Assembly: GCF_964204645.1 (NCBI RefSeq)
Contig: NC_134025.1
Location: 8,435,001 to 8,499,000, forward strand
Length of the DNA: 64,000 nt
Origin: Tubulanus polymorphus
Lineage: Eukaryota > Nemertea > Palaeonemertea > Tubulaniformes > Tubulanidae
Reading direction: 5' to 3'
The stretch's first letter is position 1; each line of letters opens with the position of its first letter. This document shows, piece by piece, positions 13,701 through 25,700 of the stretch. A model generated the notes under the pieces. The model saw nothing but the letters and a program-made list of their open reading frames with translations, was not told where the DNA came from and searched no databases. Made by a program: the position numbers and the translations under genes.

Positions 13701-16700
13701 GAAGCACCACCAACTCTCATGGTTGACCGATATTTCAATGATAAGCTGACATTAAAAGCTGGTGCTTCAACGGTGATTGAAGTTCCATTTGCGGGAAGTC
13801 CTAAACCAAAGGTGACCTGGTTATTTAATGACGGACAGCTTCCAGATGCTAAGCGTATCAAGCAAGAAACTATTTATGGAATGACAGCTCTCACAATGGC
13901 TCGTGTCCAACGTTCAGATGCTGGGGAATATAAAGTAGTGTTTGAGAACAAGCTAGGAAAAACATCCCTTGCAGTCAAAGTTCATATTTTAGGTGAGTAT
14001 TACTAGTGAGTTTGAAATTAACCAATTATATGAATATTACACATAGAGAATTTTTTCCTTTCATTAGATAAGCCAACTGCACCCCGAAATCTTACTGATA
14101 AGGATGTCTCAGCCAATCACATAACCCTCAAATGGGAAAAGCCTAAGGATGATGGTGGCAGTCCGGTAACTGAGTACATAGTTGAAAAGCGAGAAGGTAA
14201 CCGAAGGGCATGGCAGAATGCTGGAACGACTCCTGAGCTTGAGTACACTGTAAAGAACCTCAAAGGTGGCGAAAAGTACACCTTCCGTGTGTTTGCCGAA
14301 AACAAGACTGGAGTGAGTGATGAAGCAGCTGAACTCTCTCATGCAGTTGTTGCCAAATATCCATTCAGTAAGACATTTCTTCTTTTCATCAATTCTTTTC
14401 AATCAAAATAAGATATCATGCATTCTTGATCTTGTAGTATCTGTAATGAGAAATTATTTGATTCCGTTTTGAAGATGTGCCAGATGCTCCACAATCTCTG
14501 ACTCTTAAAGACCTCTGCAGCAAGTCATGCACATTGACATGGGAAGCTTCACGCAAGGATGGTGGATCACCAATAACGGGTTACTTTGTGGAACGCAGAG
14601 CTGGATTCAGTTATCAGTGGTTGCCTGTAAACCAGACGCCAATCTCCGATAAAAAGCTTGAAATCAAAGACCTCATAAGGGGAACTCAGTATGAATTCCG
14701 GGTAGTTGCTGTGAATAAGGCTGGTTGTAGCAAACCTAGTCCATCGACTACATCTGTCAAGGCTAAGGATCCATGGGGTATGTTTTATGAATATTTGCAT
14801 TGGTAAAGATGATGATTTCATTTGGATCTTTCATAACCATATAATGCACTTACAATGTATTGACATGGCTTATGAAAAAATAAATATACTATACCATTTT
14901 TAACAAAATCAATAAATTTGCTTTTAGACGTGCCTGGCAAAGTTGAGAGCCCTGAAGTTGTTGAAGTTACCAGGCAGGCAACTAAATTAGCCTGGCAATC
15001 ACCCAAAAATGATGGCGGCAGCAAGATAATTGGGTACAATGTTGAATACCGTGTCAGAGGTGGATTTAAATGGATCCAAGCTAATGAAGAACCAATCAAA
15101 GGAATGACCTATAGTATTCCAGGACTAAAAGAAGATATGGAATATGAATTCCGTGTTTCTGCAGTTAATAAAGCGGGAGTCGGTAATGTGTCTGAATCTA
15201 CATTACCAATCATCGTCAAAGATCCAATTGGTAGGTTGAAAGCAATACAACAGAATATATAACTATTTATCAAGTAATGTTATTTATAATCTGACATATC
15301 TCATATACATGTTTATTCTCGTATACATGTATATTATGTATGTATGAATGTTTATGTTTAAATGATATCTATATTCAGTTGGAGATCCACCAAAAATCAG
15401 AGAAGGTCTGAAGGATGTAAGCATCATCGCTCCTCAAGATATAACCTTAGAATGCAGTGTCATCCCAGGAAGTCCTGAAGCAGAGATCAGATGGTGAGAA
15501 TTATTAATCGAATGATATAGAATATTTTTGCCTTAGTAACGTGTGCCTGTACTCAGCTTATTTGATGTTTCCTTTCAAGGTTCCGAGAAAGCAAAGAATT
15601 GCATAGGGGCAACAAATACAAAACAACTTACAAAGAAAATGTTGCTAAATTGACTATCTACCAGAGTGAACCTGAAGACTCTGGTAAATACAAATGTGAA
15701 GCATTCAACCAGGTTGGACGTGCTGTATCCTCTTGCCAGATCAATGTCAGCTGTAAGAACTTTATTTTTTCCGCTAGTCATGAAACATAATGACTTATAG
15801 AATGTGTATTATCCTGATTGAATATGTATTTCAGTGCTCCCTGTGATTGAATTTGACCGTCGTTTGAAAAATACCCAGGCTCTAAAAGCTGGTGGAAACT
15901 TGATATTGCACACGGATATCAGTGGTTCTCCTACACCTAAGATAACTTGGTTGCACAATGGCAAACCCTTGGATTCATCAAATGCAACAGTTGACAATAC
16001 CGATACCTACAGCATTCTCACTATTCGCAATGTCGATAAATCTGATGAAGGCACATACAAACTGATTGCTGAAAATAGAGTTGGTAGAGGTGATGTGGAT
16101 TTCCATGTTACTGTGAAAGGTTAGTGTCATCATGCTTACCTTGAATATACAATTTATATCATGTATGTATTGCCCAGAAATATTGTTCTAAAGAATGAAT
16201 TATGAAATTTTCTGTTTTTTTTCTCAGACAAACCATCTCCTCCTACTGGACTTAAGATAACTGGTGTAGATCGTGATTTTATACAAATTACATGGGCACC
16301 ATCAGCTGAAGATGGTGGCGCACCTATTAAACAATATATCATTGAGAAACGTGATGCTGCTCGTCCATCATGGGTTACTGTCGGTACCACTTCACCTACA
16401 ACAACGTCATTTACTCTACCAAGACTAATTGAAGGAAATGAGTACCATATTCGTGTCCTAGCTGAAAATGATGTTGGTGATAGTGAACCACTCATGACAG
16501 AAAAGGCAGTCATGGCTAAATGTCCATTTGGTAAGTGAGCTTGATGTATCAAACTAAAACAGCTAATGATTCCATAAAATATTGATTTATTTTTCTAAAA
16601 CTCTATTCTGCAATGTCAATATTATTTGCAGATGAACCAGGCATGGTCAGAAATCTGAAAAAGGAAGATGTTTCTAATGACAGTGTAACTCTTTCTTGGG

Positions 16701-19700
16701 ATGCACCATCTGAAGATGGTGGTGCACCGATAACCGGCTATACAGTAGAACGATCTGTTGCACATTCTGGTCGGTGGGTACGCTGCAATAGGCGTCCAAT
16801 TACTGATAGAGAATTTACTGTTGCTGACCTTATTGAAGATGAGCAATATGAATTCCGTGTCCTCGCTGAAAATGAAGCTGGCCTTGGTAAACCCTGTAAA
16901 CAGACTACTCCCATTGTCGCAAAGAGTCCATTTGGTAAGTTATTTGTACTATCATTAGAATGAGTCTCTTGTCAAATGGAGAAATATAATTTTACCTAGT
17001 GAAAAAAATCGTCCTGTCCAAGTAAGAAATGTAAGTTTTACCACATCTATAATTCTGATTTATCAATATTTCTCCAGACAAACCAAGTACTCCTGGTAAA
17101 CCAAGAGCAATATCAGTGACTGATGATAGTGTAACTCTCTCCTGGAAGGCTCCAGAACAAGATGGTGGAAACCCCATCTCAAATTACATAATCGAAGGAA
17201 GAAACCGTGGTCAATGGAAATGGACACCCATCAGTACAGAAGCGATACGCAACACCCAATACAAGATTGAAGGACTACAGGATGGCCATGAGTATGAATT
17301 CCGTATCTTAGCTGAAAACAAAGCTGGTATTGGCAAGCCATCAGGTGCTTCTGATAGTATTCTTGTGCGAGAACCAATAGGTAACATAATCTTTGTGTTT
17401 TTTTCAAGCATTTTCATGTCAGATTTACTTTTCTAAAATTGTATGATGTGCATAATGAGTTGATAACTCTATCTATGAATCTATGAATATTTTCGTTGTT
17501 TGTGTAGTGGGTGATGCCCCTGTGATTGTTGAACCATTGAAGGACCAAACTGCTCGCTCAGGTGAAGATGCTACAATTAAAGTGAAAGTAACCGGTGATC
17601 CACCTCCTGAAATAGTGTGGTAAGTAATGATTGAAAAACTGTGATGCATTAGTTGCTTGGATGGCTGAGTATATTCCATTAGTTTTATAATCTTTTAGGT
17701 TCAAAGACAACCGTGAATTATATGATGGCATTAAATACAGTATGGATATCACAGATGGTATTGGTACTTTAACTGTCAAAAAGTTTAATGAGCGAGATAC
17801 TGGCAAATATCACTGCCAAATTCACAATCCTCTCGGAATGACTGAAACGTCTGCCACACTCCGTGTTAGATGTAAGCATTTCTTCATTACCTTACAACAA
17901 AAAATTGGTTATTTGTGGCTTTCAAAAAGATTAAGAGATGTTGAATTAACTTGATAATTTTCAGCTGAACCGAAGTTTGAATATGGTTATCGCTTACGTG
18001 AGCCTTTGTATGCTAAAGTTGGTTCTTTGGTAAAGTTACCAGTCACGGTGTATGGCTCTCCATTGCCACAAATGACATGGACAAAGGATGGTGTACCACT
18101 CAAACCAAGTAAGAATATTGGTATAGATTCAGTTGCTGATGAAACTGTCTTGCAACTGAAAAATCTGACCCGAGATGATGCAGGTAGTTATGTCCTAACA
18201 GCTAAAAATGAAGCTGGAGAGGTAACTCATCCATTTGAGATTATTGTCACTGGTAAGTATGTGTTATAAGCACTTTCACATTGAAGTAGAAATGTAAATG
18301 TTTAAATGTATGTCACCATATTTTAATTTTTAGATCTTCCACAAAAACCGGAAAGCATCAAAGTAAGAGACATTGATCGTGAAGCAGTTGGAATTGAGTG
18401 GCAACCTCCTCATGATACAGGTGGTCTACCTATCACTGGTTACCTCATTGAAAAGTGTGATACAAAGCGTATGGTATGGACCCGTGCTGGAAGTTGTTCT
18501 GGACATAAGACCTCACATCGTGTTGGTGGGCTTGCTGAAGGGAGTGAATATTTCTTCCGAGTAATAGCTGAAAATGAGCTAGGCGTTGGTGATGCTATTG
18601 AAATGAAACAACCAGTAGTTGTCAAGAGTCCATATGGTATGATCTTTTGACATTTTGCTAAAATACGTTGTACTGTAACTGAAAATATCAGTTTAGTTAT
18701 ATGTTTTGTCACAACTGTTTTAGATATCCCATCAGCACCATCTGGAACTCTGAATATTCGAAATGTTACCCAATCATCTGCTACATTAGACTGGCAGCAT
18801 CCACGCAGCGATGGAGGAAGTCCCATCAAAGCATACATTATTGAAAAACGTGAAGCTGCTAGGGCTAAATGGCAGAAAGTGGCTACAATTCGACCAACAA
18901 ATACATCATATACAGTCCCTAATCTTGATGAAGGATTCACCTACCAATTCCGTGTATTAGCACAGAATGATGAAGGCTACAGTCAGCCACTAGAATCTGA
19001 TCATTCAGTTTTCATTCAGAGACCTCAAGGTAACATTAATAATCCTATTATCTATGTGTCCTCCTCAAAATATGATAATATCCAAATGTATATATTGTGA
19101 TATTGTCGAATTGATCTATCTATGTATCAATAGTAATAATACATATTATTCTTCAGAAAAACCAACCCAACCATTGGGACCGATCCGTGTAAGTGATGTA
19201 CATGCAGATCGCCTCTCGATTTCCTGGCAACCACCTCGTGATGATGGTGGTGCACCAATCAGTACATACAAGTTGGATATCAGTGAAGATGGAAAATCTT
19301 GGCGACCACTAACTGAAGTAACATATCCAACAAGGTTATACACTGCTGGAAACCTAACCGAAGGTCAAAAGTACTTCTTCCGTGTTGCTGCACAAAACCA
19401 GATCGGCCAAAGCCCAGTTCTTGCATCAGACTACATTATTCCAACTAGAGCGATTGGTATGTGAACTGTTTCAGAATCCTAGATAAGTAAAAGAAAATAT
19501 GAACTGATTTATCAAATCAATTTTGTATGTTGTCTGTGGAATCCATTGTTCTTTAATGGTAAGAATAAATCCATTTCCATTGTAGAGCCACCTATGCATC
19601 CAAGATCTCTAGGTGTTGCTGATGTGCGACGTGATTCTGTTGGTCTTGAATGGCAAGCTCCCAAAGGAGATGGTGGTGCACCAATAACTGCATATGTGAT

Positions 19701-22700
19701 AGAGAAATATGATGGTCGTAAGGGACGTTGGAGTCATGTTGGGCGTATACCACCACATGAAACAGGATACAATGTCCGAAATCTGGTCCCTGGTGCTGAA
19801 TATCACTTCAGAGTGAGTGCTGAGAATCCTGCTGGAACCAGCACACCAATTGAACTTCCAACCACTGTAATTCCTAGGAGTCCTTATAGTAAGTTAATTC
19901 CTAACAATTTAAGTAAGATTCACCTCCTGAATACAGTAACTGAATATATCATGTTTGATTTATAGATGTGCCATCGATACCAAGTGGTCCTTTAAGACAA
20001 ATAACCACAGACAATGAACCATTCATTGAATGGAGCCCTCCCGAAAGAGATGGTGGTTTACCAATTATTGGCTATTTGATTGAGCTAAAGGAAGGTCGAC
20101 GTACATTCTGGTCACGAGCTGGCAAAGTTGATTCCAGTACAACAAGATTCCCATTGCAAGGGCTTGCAGTTGGCAACTCCTATTTAGCCCGTGTTTCAGC
20201 CATAAACAAGGAAGGACAAAGTGAACCATTGGAATCTGACTTCATCACAACTCAAGAGCGAATAGGTATGTTTATTTGTGAATATTCTTTCAAAAGCTTT
20301 AGAAAATAACAGTGAGATGAAAATGAAATTGAAAATTTGTATTTTTATAGCACCACCTACACCTCCAGTTATGTTAAGGCCCACAAAATACAGTCAAGAC
20401 ACTGTGCAACTTGACTGGAAAGCTCCATATAGTGGTTCACGACCACAGAGCTATCGTATTCGGGTACGAAGAGATGGAACAGATACCTGGGAAGACATTG
20501 GACGTGTCGATGGTTACAAGGGTAGTTTTACAGCCACTAAGTTGAATGAAGGTGTTGGTTATACATTTGCTGTTGCAGCTGAGAATGATGCTGGGTTGAG
20601 TAACTTTGTGGAATTAGATAGTCCGATAATTCCAAGAAGACCTATTGGTAAGTTGGTATCAAATGTGTAAATCAATCTTAGCCCATGTGAGATCGATTTC
20701 ATGTATTTGAAATAATTTCTTCATGTTTGCAGAGCCACCTTTGGCCCCAACTGGACCGCTCCGAGTTGCTGACATTCAGAAACACTCTATTTCATTGGCC
20801 TGGAAACCACCCACAGATGATGGTGGTGCCCCAATAAAACATTACCTGATTGAAAGAAGAGAACCATGGAGAACTCTTTGGACTCCTGTTGACCGTGTAC
20901 CTGCAGACACATATGAATACACTGCTCGGAATCTAATTGAGAATAATGAATACCATTGGCGTGTCTTGGCTGAAAACGTGAAGGGTTCATCTCGTGGATT
21001 AGAAATTGATACTCCTGTGATCCCAAGAAGCCCTTATGGTAATTATGGCGATTGAATTATTTCAAACCTTCAAGAATGGTTAATTTCTTAACCAATTCTT
21101 TGGAAAAGTTATAGGTCTATAAAAAAACACATTTTTTCACAGATCCTCCTAAAGCACCGATCGGTCCAATAGAAATTGATGAATACACTCGCAACTCAGC
21201 TACACTATCCTGGCAACTTCCAAGTGATGATGGTGGAACACCCATCACTGATTATATCATTGAACGACGTGATAAAAAGCGCATGACATGGGTGAAAGTC
21301 GATAAAGTGCCTGCGTCTCAACGAAAATGTATTGTTCCTAATCTTGTTGAAGGAAATGAATACATTTTCCGTATTTCTGCAGAAAATGCAGAAGGTATGG
21401 GACCTGCACTGGAAAGCTCAAGTCCGTTCAAACCTATGAGACCTCCATCCAAACCAGATATTCCAGTTGGTAGATTACATACTTCTCGAACATCTCCAAC
21501 AAGGGTTACCCTAGAATGGAGTCCTCCGAGTGATGACGGTGGTGCCCCTATCCAACATTACCTGATTGAACAGCGAGGGGTAGATGAAACAGACTGGAAA
21601 CCAGCAGCTCGTGCTTCTGGACGTGCCACATCAGTCGATATTCCTGATTTAACTGAAGGTAGAAAGTACATGTTCCGTATCAGAGCAGAAAACTTTGTTG
21701 GATCATCTGGCTATCTCGAAACAGATAAACCAGTCATGCCAGAAAAACAAAAGGAAAGACCAACTCACCCAGTAGGTCCTTTGCGTCTGACTGACATCCG
21801 ACGTGACAGAATGACTTTGAATTGGACACCACCTAATAGTGATGGAGGAGCAGAAATCACAGGTTACCTTATTGAAAAAAGTGAAAGTCATAGAACAGGC
21901 TGGATGCCTGTTGCTTCAGTGCCAGCTACTGATAGGAGTTATACAGTATCACACTTAAGCGATGGTCACAAATATTTGTTCCGAGTGTCTGCAGAGAATC
22001 GTCTTGGTCTTGGGCAATCACTTGAAATGAAAGAGGCTGTCGTTGCAAAGAGTCCTTACAGTAAGTTAAACACAAATGTATTGTTTTCATATTTTCTTGA
22101 TGGGTTTACTGAAAAATAATCTAAATTGGAATCATTGAAATGCTGACTATCATTACTTTTAGACCCACCACATGCACCTGTAGATGCAGATATTGTAGCA
22201 ATAACTGAAGACAGTGTAACTTTGGAATGGACACCGCCAGATCATGATGGTGGTGTGCCAGTTACAGGCTACATTATTGAGAAACGGGAATCATGGAGAA
22301 CTAATTGGGTGAAGGCTGGATACGCTGAGGCATCGGACCGACGCTATCGTATTCCAAATTTGTATGAAGGCAATGTGTACTACTTCAGAGTCACAGCCGA
22401 AAATGCTGAGGGAATTGGAAAAGCTCGCCAAATTCAACAACCAGTAACTCCACAAAGACCAATAGGTGAGTTTTATAAAATCATGCACAATTTCTCAACT
22501 GGAGAATAGTAAACAATTTGTGTTCTAAGTTGTAATTACTCTGTAACATTTCAGAACCTCCATCTGCACCGACTACATTGGATGTTGCTTACTTGTCAAG
22601 AGATGCAGCTTCTATTGAGTGGCACAGACCTCGATATGATGGCGGAGGGCGTTTGAAATCATTTGCCATTGAAATGAAAGAAGGTCGATCAGGTGAATGG

Positions 22701-25700
22701 CAGCCTGTTGGTCATGAAGATGCTAACTACAACTCATATATGATTGACAATTTGCGTGAAGGACAGGAATACTTCTTCCGAGTTGCAGCCAAAAATCAAG
22801 CAGGTCTTGGTCCGTGGATGACATTAGAATACCCTACAATACCTCATAGACCAATGGGTAGGGACTGTATTTATGTTATTTATTTCTTGCATACCCAGTT
22901 TAACTACTAAAAGATATTAAATGATCAAGCATTTTCAGATTGGTCTTTCATTGTGCATTGTAATGTTCAAAACATTTTCAGAACCACCGAGCACTCCTGC
23001 TGGTCCACTTCATATAAGTGATGTTACTGAAGAAAGTGTTACCCTCTCTTGGGAACCACCAGAACGAGATGGTGGCTCTCGAATCTCAAGCTATCTCATT
23101 GAGAAGCGCAGTTCTCGTCGACCTGATTGGATATTTACAACACGTGTGAAACCGGATCAAACAAAGACTGTTGTCAGCAACCTCATTGAAGGAATTGACT
23201 ATTACTTCAGAATAATGGCAGAAAATGATATCGGTGTCAGTTACCCTCTTGAATCTGAAGTGAAGGCAATGCCGAAGAGTAAATTTGGTAAGTATCTTTT
23301 AAGGATTGTTATTTTTAATATTCTTTTTGTTCTTTTAATATTGTTGCTATGCCAGTACTAAATTAATTGATTTCTCCTGGACTACAGGTCCACCTGAAGC
23401 GCCTCAAGGACCAATCAGAGTACCTGTTGTGACAAGAAACAGTGCAACAATTGAATGGGATGCGCCAGTCAATGATGGTGGTAGTCGTATTCAGCACTAT
23501 ATTATTGAGAAACGTGAATTATCCCGACGTATGTGGGTTCGTTGTGGTACTACTGATGCCAGTGAGCGTACCACTACAATACGCAATCTTGAAAGTCTAG
23601 ACTATACGTTCCGCGTCAGTGCTGAAAATAAGCATGGAGTTGGAGCCCCATTAGAAATTGACACACCTGTGTCTTTCAAGAAAATATTTGGTAAATACTG
23701 GACTATTTTATTTCTTCTAGAAAATGTCTACATAAATTGATGTTTTGAAAACGTATATTTTTCGCTATTCCTAGATAAACCAGCTCCTCCATCAACTCTC
23801 CATATTGCACGCATAACCCCATCATCAATCGTGCTGCGATGGGACCCACCTGTGAGTGATGGGGGATCAAATATTACTGGCTTCATCATTCAAAATGACA
23901 ACCAGGAGACGAACAAGTGGGAAACTGTAGCCGAAGTTCTAGCTCACACCTATCTCCATGAGGTTAAGAACCTGAAACCTGGTGATGAATACTATCTCCG
24001 TGTTATCACTAAAACCAGTAAGGGTACCAGTGAACCAATATGCATGGATTCACCAATACAGCTCCCAAAATTAGAACGCAATGGTAAGTTTTGTTTACTA
24101 TTATCATATCTGAGCATCATATACTATTTATATGTATCAGTATGAATTGTTTGCTTTATACACATTTCTACACAAATGAGTGAATTGAATGTATTTATGA
24201 GGTGTATCTTTAGAAAGTATCATGGTATAATTGTAACCTCCGCTGATCAGGGTTACTATCTTTTTTCTGAAGGTATTCACAATTAGTTCCGCCCATTTAT
24301 TCCTCATTGGTTACCGATAGGTATCTTTACCCTATGCAGTATAATGTTTAGAAAAATCTGATCCGGTTATAGAACAGTATTACGTACATACTCCTAGTTG
24401 TGTGTGTTTTAGCAGAATGATTGGAAGCAAGTGTTGGAACTAAAAATAAATAAAACACTGCAATCTGTGTTCAACCTCTGGAAAGCTCACTTTCTCACCA
24501 GAGAAGAAAGTGTATATTGGAAACTTCTTCATTTCTCAAAACACGTTATTTCCACATGTAATTATATTCTTATTTGGATTATTACTTAACCTCTGTAGAG
24601 AGACCTTCACCACCAGCTGGTCGACCAAAGGTTCTGAAAACAACAACAGACTCCATCTCTATTTCATGGCAAGAACCAGTCAGTGATGGTGGCTGTCCGA
24701 TATTACAATATGTCATTGAAAAACGTGATATGTCCAGTCGTTACTGGGTAAAAGCATTGCGAGTACCTGCTTCCAAAACCAAATGTGAAATTGATGGTTT
24801 ACATGAAGGTGGTGAATACATGTTCAGAGTAATAGCTGAGAATTCGGAAGGACTTAGTGAACCATCCCCTGCATCAGAATTAGCTACTTGCAAAGCTCAA
24901 ATCAGTAAGTAAAATTTATTTCATGTTTCATAGAGTTATTTCAAGCAATATGAAAACAATTTTAGTGCAACTACTATTAGATAGTAGTTCTACAGTTAAA
25001 GCTCTCAGTCTGATGTTAATTATGAAGATTTGTTTTTTCCATATGTTTATTTGCTTTGTGATCTTCTACCTGCGATAATCCATCCTTGTAAACGCCGAAG
25101 TAGATAGCAAGCTTATTCTTCCTTGCAAAGTCAGACATCATACGGTGCGAGCTGTATGGAAAGCTTCAGAAGTAATGAACTTAGTTTACAAACTGGTGAA
25201 TGCTGAATATGCTCTCCGGCAATACTTGATTTCAGAAGAACTAATGTTTATCTTTGAAAGTTGTTGCATGAAGGTCATTTCCACATACCAGTTTGGCTTA
25301 GAACATCTGAAAATGTTTTTGCTTGACTCTTGATAAACTCTGATTAAGTGGCAATTCTTGTTCCCACTCGACTATTAAATTCCACTTAAACTCTTATACA
25401 GAGATGTAGTAAAGCTGTTACATCTACAGCATATACTGTAATTTATGAATGATATCTATACCCACTACTTACTTTGTATGTGTCCGTAGATGTAAAAAAA
25501 ATTTTATCTACTCAAGGTTGTGATGAGCATTATTTTTAGTTATGATGGATATGCATTTACAGCAGCTGTTATTAGCCAGACTTTTGTTTATAGCTGCATC
25601 TATTTGTGTCTATATAAACTGTCTAGTTACATATCATAATTGTGATATGATGAAATCAAGCGAATGCTTGAAAGTAGAATTTTCCTCACAAAGCTAGCTA

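Larger units (their letters stand above)
36..18252 (+). repeat. Ten-domain Ig/Fn3 super-repeat array, about 3.85 kb genomic period
   Basis: The unit is Ig-Ig-Fn3-Fn3-Fn3-Ig-Ig-Fn3-Fn3-Fn3. Odd half-units open with an Ig starting VGDPP or VGDAP (3758, 7573, 11505, 15379, 17508). Even half-units open with an Ig starting EEPLEF or DEPLEI (1812, 5714, 9579, 13432). The third Fn3 of each block ends in a linker that announces the next Ig: RYG or KYG before the EEP type, EPIG, DPLG or DPIG before the VGD type. Complete copies run 3758-7572, 7573-11424 and 11505-15230. The copy at 36-3668 is cut by the window edge, the one at 15379-17380 is a half copy, and 17508-18252 holds only the Ig pair. Starts are 3815, 3932 and 3874 bases apart. 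Confidence 0.85.

Noticed and set aside
25145-25333. 62-codon open stretch in the intron before the kinase module
   Set aside because: No splice borders in phase and no Ig or Fn3 motif.
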